64,000 bases of DNA from NCBI GenBank assembly GCA_903863935.1, contig CAIPDV010000026.1:1-64000 (forward strand), written 5' to 3'. The notes under the pieces are model-generated. The model did no database searches, was not told the origin of the DNA, and saw only the letters and a list, made by a program, of their open reading frames with translations. How positions within the stretch are numbered: position 1 is the stretch's first letter; each line of letters opens with the position of its first letter. Below, piece after piece: positions 1 through 8,952 of the stretch. The DNA is from an uncultured Bacteroidota bacterium (GTDB taxonomy: Bacteria > Bacteroidota > Bacteroidia > JABEUT01). The position numbers and the translations under genes were made by a program.

Positions 1-45
1 CTCTTTCACTGCATCTTTATTTACGCAGTAAAAATTCACACCTCC

Positions 46-1845
46 ATGAAAAAATTACTTGGTATTTCATTTTTAACCCTCTCTTCTGCTGTATTCAGCA
101 TTACGAATGCGCAAACCGGAACCTGGACCGCATTAACAAATTTGGCCCCGCACGACAATCAAGGGGTTATGTTATTACTTACCGATGGAACCGTTATTTG
201 CAGCAACACATCTGGTGCAGGTTATGGAACTGGCTGGGATAAACTTACCCCGGATATTCATGGAAGTTATGTTAATGGAACCTGGACATCTATTAAAAAT
301 ATGATCAACGACCGTTTTGCCTTTTCATCGCAAGTATTGCCAAGTGGTAAAGTTTATGTGGCAGGTGGGGAGTATGGGAACGGAGGATATTATGGTGAAG
401 TATATGATCCGGTAGCCAATACCTGGACCATCTGTGGTAATATTCCGACAAACTGGAATATATATGATGCACCCTCTGAAATTCTTTACAACGGAAACGT
501 ACTTGAAGGCCCTGAAATTGGTGCCAATGGCGGACAACCATGCAACAGTATTTTGCAATGGAACCCAACAACCTTAAATTATATTAATGAAAATGCAGAA
601 CCTCAAAATCATGATGAGGCTTCATGGGTTAAATTACCGGACAGCACTGTTTTAACAGTTGGTATGCCTTATCCGAACAATCCATCCCAGGATTCATCTT
701 GCAGGTATATTCCCCAAACGAACACCTGGCTTGTAGATAATATGACCCCAAGCAATATATATGATCAATATGGCTACGAGGCAGGACCAGCATTTTTATT
801 GCCAAATGGTAAAGCTATTTTCTTTGGTGCTACGCAATACAATGCAATATATACTCCAACCGGAAAACATACAACCAAAGGTACCTGGACAGCTGCTGCT
901 AACTTCCCAAAAATTGGCGGACAGTATGTAACTATGCCGGATGCACCGGGTGTTATGCTCGTTAATGGGCATATATTACTGGCTGTTTCACCTATTCCGA
1001 ATTCCAGCAACACCTTCAATACACCCACCTATTTTCTGGAATATGATTATGTAGCTAATACCTTTACCCAAGTAACTGCAACTATACCAACTATAGGTTC
1101 GGATAATTTGTCAGGTTCTATCTCACAGAACAATTCATTCCTCGATCTTCCTGATGGAACCGTGCTTATGGGTTGTGCTGCAATTTCAAGTCCTAAACAA
1201 TACTTTATTTATACTCCGGGCAGCTGGCCAATTGCCGCAGGCAAGCCAACAATTAATAGTGTTACAACTTCGAATTGTGTAACCTATAAAATCACAGGTA
1301 AATTATTTAATGGAATTTCGGAAGGTACCGGTTATGGCGATGATGCTCAAAATTCAACCAATTACCCTGTTATTCGCCTTACCAATGGAACCAATGTGTA
1401 TTATGCAAAAACTACCAACTGGAACCGTATTGGCGCAGTAATGACCGACAGTTTGGAAGACACCGCTTACTTTACAATTCCAACTATGCCGAATGGAACT
1501 TATTCATTGGTTGTAACAGCAAACGGTTTTGCTTCTAATCCTACTTTGTTCACCCTGCCTTGCATCCCAACTGATGTGCAAACAACAACTCCGGTTGTTG
1601 CTAATGCAATATCCATCTATCCTAATCCGAATAATGGTGTGTTCACAATTGAATCATCAATCCAAATTGATAAATCAACCGTAGAAGTTTATAATATGGT
1701 AGGCCAGCAGGTTATGAATAAATTGCTTGCAGGTTCGAAAAATCAACTGGATTTGAGCTCTCAATCCGCTGGTATCTATTTTTATAGGGTGTTAAGCGAA
1801 TCAGGCTCAATTTTAGGCAATGGCAAACTGGTTATTCAAAAATAA
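46..1845 (+). CDS. T9SS-exported kelch/galactose-oxidase-like protein
   Basis: A 599-residue secreted protein. An N-terminal signal peptide ends near NAQT. The body carries repeated blade-like segments such as LPSGKVYVAGG, LLPNGKAIFFGA and LPDGTVLMGCAA, which fit a kelch or galactose-oxidase-type beta-propeller. A following segment with NGTYSLVVTANGFAS resembles the galactose oxidase C-terminal E-set domain. The last ~80 residues (YPNPNNGVFTI to GKLVIQK) form a type A T9SS sorting domain, so the protein is probably moved across the outer membrane and kept at the surface or released. No catalytic activity can be assigned; the copper ligands of galactose oxidase were not verified. A strong hairpin terminator follows the stop codon. 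Confidence 0.85.
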   Translation: MKKLLGISFLTLSSAVFSITNAQTGTWTALTNLAPHDNQGVMLLLTDGTVICSNTSGAGYGTGWDKLTPDIHGSYVNGTWTSIKNMINDRFAFSSQVLPSGKVYVAGGEYGNGGYYGEVYDPVANTWTICGNIPTNWNIYDAPSEILYNGNVLEGPEIGANGGQPCNSILQWNPTTLNYINENAEPQNHDEASWVKLPDSTVLTVGMPYPNNPSQDSSCRYIPQTNTWLVDNMTPSNIYDQYGYEAGPAFLLPNGKAIFFGATQYNAIYTPTGKHTTKGTWTAAANFPKIGGQYVTMPDAPGVMLVNGHILLAVSPIPNSSNTFNTPTYFLEYDYVANTFTQVTATIPTIGSDNLSGSISQNNSFLDLPDGTVLMGCAAISSPKQYFIYTPGSWPIAAGKPTINSVTTSNCVTYKITGKLFNGISEGTGYGDDAQNSTNYPVIRLTNGTNVYYAKTTNWNRIGAVMTDSLEDTAYFTIPTMPNGTYSLVVTANGFASNPTLFTLPCIPTDVQTTTPVVANAISIYPNPNNGVFTIESSIQIDKSTVEVYNMVGQQVMNKLLAGSKNQLDLSSQSAGIYFYRVLSESGSILGNGKLVIQK

Positions 1846-1865
1846 TAGGACGTTTGGATTCTACG

Positions 1866-1900
1866 AAAAGCCCCAATAGCAATGTTGGGGCTTTTATTTT
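1866..1900 (+). terminator. Intrinsic terminator
   Basis: Perfect 11-bp stem (AAAAGCCCCAA with TTGGGGCTTTT), 8-nt loop, then a T-rich run. It ends the T9SS kelch gene. Confidence 0.85.
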
Positions 1901-1924
1901 TATGTTGTTTATTGAAAAACTTTA

Positions 1925-1932
1925 TACATTTG
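1925..1932 (+). promoter_or_regulatory. Promoter -7 box TACATTTG
   Basis: Matches the Bacteroidota sigma-A -7 consensus TAnnTTTG. The start codon at 1940 lies 7 nt after the box, so the transcript would be leaderless or nearly so. Confidence 0.6.
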
Positions 1933-1939
1933 CGGTATC

Positions 1940-2494
1940 ATGTTAGTAAGATCGCGGTTTAATATTTTTGTCAGGGCAACAGCCTTCATTATGCTAATAG
2001 CAATGTTTCACTACGTTGCCGGTTATCGTTTAATGTATTCCTTAGGTATTTTATTGGCCAAAGAACAGGCTAAAGAAAGCATGGTTGAAAAAAAATCTTC
2101 AACCCAAAAAATTGTGCTTTCAACAGCAGACTATAACGCTTTAAATTGGACAGAGGACAATAAAGAGTTTTCATACAACAATGAAATGTATGATGTTAAC
2201 AACATTCAGAAATCTGGAGACAATTACATTCTAACTGTATATTCCGATGATAAAGAAACCGGATGGGTATCCTCCTTGCATAATTTTGAAAAAGAAATAT
2301 TTCACCCTGACCAATCAGGAAAAGGAGCAAAATCTGCTGAAAATGTAATGTCATCCTTCCAGAAGGATTTTACCACATTAAGTGTTTTTAAAGTAAATAT
2401 TTATACTGTCTCAGGGCTTATTCAGCCCGTAGTTGCTGATAAAAAGCAACCTCTTCAAGCCACCAATAATATCTGGCATCCGCCAACCTGCTAA
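1940..2494 (+). CDS. Small membrane-anchored protein upstream of TonB receptor
   Basis: 184 residues; family not recognised. One hydrophobic segment near residues 12-36 could be a signal anchor, followed by a charged exported domain. The protein ends in a motif containing W-HPP-C, whose His and Cys could in principle bind a metal. It sits directly upstream of a TonB-dependent receptor on the same strand, which suggests a role linked to that receptor's substrate. A weak hairpin (2500-2519) lies between them and may reduce read-through. The start fits the adjacent promoter box. Function is unknown. Confidence 0.7.
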   Translation: MLVRSRFNIFVRATAFIMLIAMFHYVAGYRLMYSLGILLAKEQAKESMVEKKSSTQKIVLSTADYNALNWTEDNKEFSYNNEMYDVNNIQKSGDNYILTVYSDDKETGWVSSLHNFEKEIFHPDQSGKGAKSAENVMSSFQKDFTTLSVFKVNIYTVSGLIQPVVADKKQPLQATNNIWHPPTC

Positions 2495-2499
2495 CCTGT

Positions 2500-2519
2500 C
2501 CTGACTTTTTATAGTCAGG
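2500..2519 (+). terminator. Weak hairpin, possible attenuator
   Basis: CCTGAC and GTCAGG form a 6-bp stem around an 8-nt AT loop, just after the stop of the 184-aa gene. A short T run follows at some distance. It may be a weak terminator or partial attenuator before the TonB receptor. Confidence 0.45.
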
Positions 2520-2624
2520 GTAGATTTTTCGTTCCGGGCATTTAAACAATGTCAGGGGCGCGGGAATATTTCTATTGATTTTTTCAATAGAGATCAACGT
2601 CTTAACCAAAACAATCAAATCATC

Positions 2625-5132
2625 ATGAAACAATTAAAACTAGTCTCCTTTATTATTATGTTATTTACCTGTATAACGGGATTCTCGCAGAATTCGCTTT
2701 CAGGAAAAGTAACCGATTCAGCCGGTAAAAGCACATTGCCGGGTGCCGTAGTTTATATTCCGGACCTTAAAGTTGGTGCCCAAACAGGTTCTGACGGAGC
2801 TTATACTATTGGTAATTTGCCAAAAGGCACATATGTAATACAAGTGCAAATGACCGGTTACAAAGAAACGAGCATGACCGTGAAAATTGAAGGAGCGGTG
2901 TCGCAGGATTTTGTACTGCTTCTATCATCCGTTGAAGAAGATGAAGTAGTAGTAACCGGAAATTCAAGAGCTACCGATTTACAGAAGACCCCTTATTCCA
3001 TAACCGATATATCACACCAGGACCTAAAAGAAAACTCAGCTACAAACGTGGTTGACGCTGCCACTTTGGCTCCCGGAGTATCGGCCATGTTCAATGGGCC
3101 AAGCATCTCTAAGCCTGTAATTCGCGGACTAGGTTATAACCGTGTTTTAACTATTAATGATGGTGTAGAGCAAATTGACCAACCTTGGTTTGATGAATTT
3201 GGAATTGAAGCTGACCCTGATGCAGTAGACAGGTATGAAATTTTGAAAGGACCTGCTTCGTTGGCCTATGGTTCCGATGCTATTTCGGGAGTGTTAAACT
3301 TGATTCCTGAGGCACCACTTCCAAATGGAGTAACCAAAGGTGAAGTACTTTTCAATTATCAGTCTAACAATGGAATGTATAATAATATGGCCCATCTCGC
3401 AGGAACTTCAATGCATGGTATTTCTTGGAGCGCACGTGTAGATAATATTATGGCTCATTCGTATAAAAATCCGTATGACGGTTATGTTTTGAATTCACAA
3501 TTCAGCGATTTTAATATGGACGGAACTATTGGAATACATAAGCAATGGGGTTATTCACAACTTCATGCAAGTTATTTTGATATGGCTACCGGTATTGTTG
3601 ACGGTACCAGAGATTCAGCAACTGGTAAACAAATGATAGCTACAGCTTATGCCGATACCAATGTATACGGAGGCGCACCCTTTTATGAATTTCCTACCAA
3701 ACAACAATTAACTTCCTATACTCCATTGGTAATTAATCAGCGCATCCGCCATACCAAATTGGTTTGGGATAATAGTATAGCACTTGGCAGCGGACGTATC
3801 AATGCAATCTTTTCATGGCAGGAAAATCAACGCCAGGAAACCAACGATCCTACCATGCCTGATACACCTGATATTTATTATTACTCAACCGGAGAAACAT
3901 TTGATCTTCGCTATTCATCGCCGCAAATGGGCGGATTTAACTTTGCAGTTGGAACCAATGGAGTTGCGCAAAACTCCCAAAGTTTAGGAACATTAATGCT
4001 TATCCCGAATTATAATTATTTCCAGGTAGGCGGATTTGCAGTGGCTACTGAAAAAATTGGTAATCTGAATATCAGCGGTGGATTACGGTATGATACCCGC
4101 ACCTTTAATGGTGTTGAACATTGGATTGACAGTGCAACCCAAGCACCCGTTGATGCTAATTCACCTGGCTCCTTCGAAGAGTTTTCAGGCTTTACAACCA
4201 CGTACAGTGGTGTGTCCGGAAGCATTGGAGCAACTTATGATATTACCAAAAATATTTATGTAAAGGCGAATGTTGCCAGAGGCTGGAGAGCCCCGAATGT
4301 GGCCGAATGTGGAGCTAACGGAGTTCACGACGGAACAGTAGTTTTTGAACTTGGTGATCATACTTTGAAGCCTGAAACAAGCCTTGAAGAAGACTTTGCA
4401 TTTGGTATTAATTCAAAGGATGTAACTTTTGAAGCTGATGCATTTATGAACGATATCAATGACTTTATTTATGCACAAGGATTGCAAAGTGTATTGGGTG
4501 GTGATTCCCTGAACAGTTCACTTTCCTTAATTTTCGGCCCAAGCCCGGTATACAAATATGAACAAACCGATGCCAAGTTGACTGGAGGCGAATTGTCTTT
4601 GGATATTCACCCTTCTGCTTTACCTTGGATTGATTTTAATGCCACATTAAGTTATGTTGATGGTAGCTTGAAAAATGTTCCGGATTCTATTCAATATTTA
4701 CCTTTCGTTCCGCCTATGAGAATAACCGCTGGTGTAAAATTCCACATTAAGAATATCGGAAAGGGTATTCATAATGCCTACATAAAAGTTGGAGTTTTAA
4801 ATGTTGCACAGCAAAACCATGTATACCAACAGTATGCACAGTACAGCGGTTTAACCACTGCAAATCCGGAATATTCGGTTAGTAAGGCTGCGCAGGCAGG
4901 CTATACCTTGCTGAATGCCGGAATTGGTGGTGATTTGATGGCTAGCGGCAAGAAGTTTTGCGAACTCTACATTATGTGTAACAACCTGCTTGACGCAGGT
5001 TATATGGATTATATGAGCAGGTTTAAATATTTGCCAATTAACTATTCCACAAATAGAGTGGGCGTATTCAACATGGGTAGAAACGTTAGCATTAAAGTTA
5101 TTATCCCATTTAATCTTAAAAGCGGTTCTTGA
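2625..5132 (+). CDS. TonB-dependent outer-membrane receptor
   Basis: 835 residues. The signal peptide ends near GFSQ. Residues ~22-100 form a carboxypeptidase-regulatory-like domain (SGKVTDSAGKSTLPGAVVYI, later MTGYKE). A plug domain follows (VIRGLGYNRVLTINDGVEQ, then DRYEILKGPASLAYGSDAISGV), and the rest is a beta-barrel with PVYKYEQTDAKLTGGELS and a typical aromatic C-terminal strand. The protein takes up a ligand across the outer membrane using TonB energy; the ligand may be a metal chelate or other small molecule and cannot be read from the sequence. No SusD partner is present, so glycan uptake is less likely. Tandem hairpins follow the gene. Confidence 0.92.
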   Translation: MKQLKLVSFIIMLFTCITGFSQNSLSGKVTDSAGKSTLPGAVVYIPDLKVGAQTGSDGAYTIGNLPKGTYVIQVQMTGYKETSMTVKIEGAVSQDFVLLLSSVEEDEVVVTGNSRATDLQKTPYSITDISHQDLKENSATNVVDAATLAPGVSAMFNGPSISKPVIRGLGYNRVLTINDGVEQIDQPWFDEFGIEADPDAVDRYEILKGPASLAYGSDAISGVLNLIPEAPLPNGVTKGEVLFNYQSNNGMYNNMAHLAGTSMHGISWSARVDNIMAHSYKNPYDGYVLNSQFSDFNMDGTIGIHKQWGYSQLHASYFDMATGIVDGTRDSATGKQMIATAYADTNVYGGAPFYEFPTKQQLTSYTPLVINQRIRHTKLVWDNSIALGSGRINAIFSWQENQRQETNDPTMPDTPDIYYYSTGETFDLRYSSPQMGGFNFAVGTNGVAQNSQSLGTLMLIPNYNYFQVGGFAVATEKIGNLNISGGLRYDTRTFNGVEHWIDSATQAPVDANSPGSFEEFSGFTTTYSGVSGSIGATYDITKNIYVKANVARGWRAPNVAECGANGVHDGTVVFELGDHTLKPETSLEEDFAFGINSKDVTFEADAFMNDINDFIYAQGLQSVLGGDSLNSSLSLIFGPSPVYKYEQTDAKLTGGELSLDIHPSALPWIDFNATLSYVDGSLKNVPDSIQYLPFVPPMRITAGVKFHIKNIGKGIHNAYIKVGVLNVAQQNHVYQQYAQYSGLTTANPEYSVSKAAQAGYTLLNAGIGGDLMASGKKFCELYIMCNNLLDAGYMDYMSRFKYLPINYSTNRVGVFNMGRNVSIKVIIPFNLKSGS

Positions 5133-5162
5133 TGATAGATGTGTGCATGTTAATAAATGTTA

Positions 5163-5192
5163 GGAACCCTGCTGGTAACAGGGTTCCATTTT
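5163..5192 (+). terminator. Terminator hairpin 1, loop CTGGTAA
   Basis: GGAACCCTG pairs with CAGGGTTCC around the 7-nt loop CTGGTAA, followed by ATTTTTCT. It probably ends the TonB receptor transcript. The same loop recurs in the next hairpin. Confidence 0.8.
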
Positions 5193-5239
5193 TCTCTTAG
5201 CAATGGTACATGATGAATGAAATGAAGATTGGTATGTTT

Positions 5240-5270
5240 GAGGCTCCGCTGGTAACGGGGCCTCTTTTTT
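5240..5270 (+). terminator. Terminator hairpin 2, same CTGGTAA loop
   Basis: GAGGCTCCG pairs with CGGGGCCTC (one mismatch) around the same loop CTGGTAA, followed by TTTTTTG. The stem differs from hairpin 1 but the loop is identical. A TAnnTTTG-like box (TATGTTTG, 5233-5240) overlaps its 5' edge. Confidence 0.75.
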
Positions 5271-5358
5271 GTATAAAAATGGAAACCTTCAAAGCGTAAT
5301 ATTACGAATTTAACAAAAACAACAGCAGCTCCACTTTGCTCCATTTCCTTAATAATTT

Positions 5359-5366
5359 TATTTTTG
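5359..5366 (+). promoter_or_regulatory. Promoter -7 box TATTTTTG
   Basis: TAnnTTTG match 13 nt before the M1 peptidase start codon at 5380. It likely drives the peptidase and the FKBP genes behind it. Confidence 0.55.
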
Positions 5367-5379
5367 CCATTATTACATC

Positions 5380-7098
5380 ATGGCGAAAAGAATTGTAGGA
5401 GTTTTTATTTTTCTTTTAACAGCAATAGGGTGCTTTGCACAAAAGTATCCTGTATTCACACATGCTGATTCGTTGAGAGGAACCCTTTCACCTGAAAGGT
5501 CTTGCTACGATGTTTATTTTTACGATTTGCATTTGAAAATTAATCCCGATGATAAATCTATTTCGGGGTACAATACAATTTACTTTAAAGCGGTTAAAGA
5601 TTTTGACAGAATGCAAGTGGACCTGTTTCGGAATATGGATATTGATAGTATAATATGGCATAATATCAGCCTTAAATATTGGCATGACAGTAATGCTGTA
5701 TTTATTGATTTTGCGCATAAACCCCGCTTTACAAATACAAGGATTGGAGGGTATCGTGAACCTATTATTCCTCTGGATAAAGATAAGTACATTATTGGCC
5801 AAAAGGATTCCATTACAATTTATTACCACGGCAAACCGCGAGTCGCAAAACGACCACCCTGGGATGGAGGTTTTGTTTGGTCGACAGATTCATTAGGTAA
5901 GCAATGGATTGGTGTAGCATGTGAACTTACAGGAGCATCACTCTGGTGGCCTTGTAAAGATCATATTTCCAATAAACCGGATAGTATGCGAATGACCTTT
6001 GATGTTCCAACAGGGCTACAATGTATCTCAAACGGAAGGCTTCGGTCTCAAAAAAATCTTAACAATGGCTACACTAGTTTCTCATGGTTTGTTTCAGTTC
6101 CAATTATCAATTATGATATTACGTTGAACATTGCCGATTATTCCCATATTTCAGATTATTATTTAAGTGGAAAAGATACCCTTACACTGGATTATTACGT
6201 GCTGAGTTATAACAAAGAAAAAGCCCGTAAACAATTTGAACAGGTAAAACCCATGATGGCTTGTTATGAAAAGTTTTTTGGGAAATATCCATTTTACAAA
6301 GACGGATACAAGCTGGTGGAAGCTGATTACTGGGGAATGGAACACCAGAGTTGCGTAGAATATGGCAACCATTATAAAAACAATCAATTCGGGTTTGATT
6401 TTATCATCATTCATGAAACTGCTCATGAATGGTGGGGAAACAGTTTAAGCTGTTCCGATCCGGCGGATATGTGGCTCCATGAGGCATTCGCAACATATGC
6501 GGAGGCATTGTATATTGAATGCACACAAGACTATAAAACATCTGTAAAATATTTGCATGGGCAAGAAAAAAGGATTGGCAACACCTATCCAATTATCGGA
6601 CCCTATAATGTAAATTTTCAGGGTACCGATAACGACGACGATATGTATTTTAAAGGTACCTGGATGTTACAAACTTTCCGTCACGTGCTGAATGATGATG
6701 CTCTCTTTTTCTCCATCCTTCAAGGACTTCAGGATAAGTTTAAATATGCAAGTACAAATACAGAAGAAGTAATAAATTACATCAATAAAAAGTCGGGCAA
6801 AGATTATGCTCCATTTTTTAATGAATATTTGCATCAGGCAAAACCACCCATTTTTGAATATAAAGTAAAATTTATCCCAATGGAAGGAGCAATGCTCACC
6901 TATCGGTGGGATAGTGCTGTGAAAGGTTTTGCGATGCCCATTAAACTTTTTTATCACGGTCCTCAGGACAGCATAGTACCGCCAATGAGAATTACACCAA
7001 CTACCGAATGGCAAACCATAAAGCTTTCCGGGTGGTTTTCAAATGATGTTTCTGTGGATCTTGACGAATTTTACGTCATTCCTAAAAAGGACGAATAA
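5380..7098 (+). CDS. M1 family metallopeptidase (aminopeptidase), secreted
   Basis: 572 residues with a signal peptide ending near CFAQ. The zinc site is HETAHEWWGN (HExxH at residues 345-349), with the third ligand Glu368 in WLHEAFATYAE, the normal M1 spacing. The substrate-recognition loop GxMEN appears as GMEHQ, a variant. The protein is shorter than the ~850-residue PepN type and resembles the LTA4-hydrolase-like group. It should remove N-terminal residues from peptides in the periplasm. The stop codon is followed after 1 nt by the first FKBP gene, indicating co-transcription and probably translational coupling. Confidence 0.9.
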   Translation: MAKRIVGVFIFLLTAIGCFAQKYPVFTHADSLRGTLSPERSCYDVYFYDLHLKINPDDKSISGYNTIYFKAVKDFDRMQVDLFRNMDIDSIIWHNISLKYWHDSNAVFIDFAHKPRFTNTRIGGYREPIIPLDKDKYIIGQKDSITIYYHGKPRVAKRPPWDGGFVWSTDSLGKQWIGVACELTGASLWWPCKDHISNKPDSMRMTFDVPTGLQCISNGRLRSQKNLNNGYTSFSWFVSVPIINYDITLNIADYSHISDYYLSGKDTLTLDYYVLSYNKEKARKQFEQVKPMMACYEKFFGKYPFYKDGYKLVEADYWGMEHQSCVEYGNHYKNNQFGFDFIIIHETAHEWWGNSLSCSDPADMWLHEAFATYAEALYIECTQDYKTSVKYLHGQEKRIGNTYPIIGPYNVNFQGTDNDDDMYFKGTWMLQTFRHVLNDDALFFSILQGLQDKFKYASTNTEEVINYINKKSGKDYAPFFNEYLHQAKPPIFEYKVKFIPMEGAMLTYRWDSAVKGFAMPIKLFYHGPQDSIVPPMRITPTTEWQTIKLSGWFSNDVSVDLDEFYVIPKKDE

Positions 7099-7099
7099 T

Positions 7100-7996
7100 A
7101 TGCTGAAAAAAATATTTTTTCCAGCAATTATCGTTGGTATTTTTTCCTGTAATTTTAAAAAAATGCCAAGCCCCTACAAAGGATATAAGTCTCTTAACAA
7201 TTCCATATTTTACAAGTACTCTGATATAGGAGTAAAGCAAAGGAGGATAGCACTCGGCGAAACAATGGAGCTTTATGTGAATTACTCCCGAATGAATGAT
7301 TCCGTTTTTTGGGATTCACGTGGGCAATGGTTTCCATTTACCATTCTTGTTTCCTACGATTCACTTGAAAAAAGCAATAGTTATAAAAAGCTACTCTTAA
7401 AATCAAACGAAGGAGACAGCATAAACTTTATTATGAAAAAAGAGTTGCTTTTTGGTTCCGGATTCAATCCCCAGTATTTAGCAACAGATAGCATGGTTAA
7501 AGTAAACGTTCGCATTTCTGCAATTCTTGATTCGGGCATGCTGATGAATAAGCTAAGGCAGTATTCATTACTTGGAAAAGACAAAGAAATGCAGGAGCAA
7601 ATTGAACTTGCAAAATATGTTACTTCCGGCAAAATTCCCGATTCCGATAAAAGGGGAGATATTTACCTGATAACCATTACCAAAGGAGATGGACCCTATG
7701 CAGTAGGAGGAAGCCGGGTAAGTATAGCATACAGAGGATATTTTATAAATCACAAAACATTTGACTCAATACCCCTGAATGACCCGCTGGACTTTACAAT
7801 CGGAGATTCGGGACAAGTGATTACCGGGCTGGAAAATGGCATAAAAAAGATGAGAGAGGGTGATGTAGCGAAAATTATTATACCTTCGCAGTCCGCTTTT
7901 GGAGAAAAAGGGTCCTCCAGCGGTATTGTTCCACCTTATACAACCTTGGTTTACGAGGTAACAATGATAAAAGTAAAACAGACCCTGAAAAAATAA
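7100..7996 (+). CDS. FKBP-type peptidyl-prolyl isomerase lipoprotein (paralog 1)
   Basis: 298 residues from ATG 7100, chosen because it starts a lipoprotein signal (Cys in FSCNF) 1 nt after the peptidase stop. An earlier in-frame start at 7043 would overlap the peptidase. The N-terminal half is a divergent FKBP-like region. The C-terminal ~110 residues are an FKBP domain (VSIAYRGYF, TFDS, VITGLENGI, then VPPYTTLVYEV), with Leu in place of the usual active-site Trp. It probably assists folding of exported proteins in the periplasm, as suggested for GldI-type isomerases. First of four consecutive paralogs. Confidence 0.85.
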   Translation: MLKKIFFPAIIVGIFSCNFKKMPSPYKGYKSLNNSIFYKYSDIGVKQRRIALGETMELYVNYSRMNDSVFWDSRGQWFPFTILVSYDSLEKSNSYKKLLLKSNEGDSINFIMKKELLFGSGFNPQYLATDSMVKVNVRISAILDSGMLMNKLRQYSLLGKDKEMQEQIELAKYVTSGKIPDSDKRGDIYLITITKGDGPYAVGGSRVSIAYRGYFINHKTFDSIPLNDPLDFTIGDSGQVITGLENGIKKMREGDVAKIIIPSQSAFGEKGSSSGIVPPYTTLVYEVTMIKVKQTLKK

Positions 7997-8015
7997 CTAA
8001 AACTATAAAGTTCGA

Positions 8016-8930
8016 ATGAGAACAAGGACAATCAAATTATTCATTTTAGCAATTGCATCAGTTGCATTTATTACCTCTTGTAAACATAATGGAGACTGGC
8101 AAACAGATTCAAAAACCGGAGTTATTTATCGTTTTTTAAAACACGATGAAAACGGTGTGAAAGGAACTGATTCTGGAGCAGCTAAGGTTATACTTGTTTT
8201 TACAGGTAAATCAAAAACGGGACAGGATACCACATTATTCGATTCTCACAAAAGAGGCGACTCTACCGGTGCAATTACGTTATCATTGCAAAAAACCTAT
8301 CACGCATGTCTGGAAGAAGGTATCTTAATGATGTCTCCCGGCGACAGTGCTGAATTCCAGGTCAATGCAGATTCATTATATCTGAAATTTTTCCACTATC
8401 CGATTCCTCCAGGTGTAACACCAACTACCGTTTACACTTTCCACATTAAGCTCATCAGTTTAATGTCCCGTAAGGATATTATGGAAGAAAGCATGAAACA
8501 AAGGGCGAAATATGAACAGCAAAAGATGGTTCGCAAAGCGATGGAGCCAAGCATTATTGCCGACTATTTGAAAGCTAATAAATATGAAAATGTAAAACCA
8601 ACTGAAGATAGCATCTATTACCTTGAGTCGAAAAAAGGTAAAGGTAAGGAAGTAAAAGAAGGAGATTCAGTAGCAGTTAAATACAAAGGAATGTTCCTTG
8701 ACGGACGAATTTTTGATCCTGGAACTGCACCTTATAGAATAGTGTATGAAAAGAATGCCCAAGTTATTCAGGGTTGGATCAAAATTATCGGAAAAATGCA
8801 TGAAGGAGATAAAATTAAAGTTATTATCCCATCTGCATTAGGTTATGGCGACAGAGGAATGGGCCCAATTCAACCATTTACTCCATTGATGTTTGAAATG
8901 GAAATGTTGAGCGTTAAATCGAACAAGTAA
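8016..8930 (+). CDS. FKBP-type peptidyl-prolyl isomerase lipoprotein (paralog 2)
   Basis: 304 residues; lipoprotein signal with lipobox Cys in ITSCKH. Two halves: residues ~45-150 are a degenerate FKBP-like region (LFDSHKRGD, CLEEGILMMSPGDSAEF) and residues ~200-302 are a canonical FKBP domain (VAVKYKGMFLDGRIFD, VIQGWIKIIGKMHEGDK, GYGDRGMGPIQPFTPL). The Tyr, Asp, Val, Trp and final Phe positions of the isomerase pocket are kept. It lies 19 nt after paralog 1 and is close in sequence to paralogs 3 and 4. Confidence 0.88.
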   Translation: MRTRTIKLFILAIASVAFITSCKHNGDWQTDSKTGVIYRFLKHDENGVKGTDSGAAKVILVFTGKSKTGQDTTLFDSHKRGDSTGAITLSLQKTYHACLEEGILMMSPGDSAEFQVNADSLYLKFFHYPIPPGVTPTTVYTFHIKLISLMSRKDIMEESMKQRAKYEQQKMVRKAMEPSIIADYLKANKYENVKPTEDSIYYLESKKGKGKEVKEGDSVAVKYKGMFLDGRIFDPGTAPYRIVYEKNAQVIQGWIKIIGKMHEGDKIKVIIPSALGYGDRGMGPIQPFTPLMFEMEMLSVKSNK

Positions 8931-8952
8931 TCACCACTTAATACAACAGATT

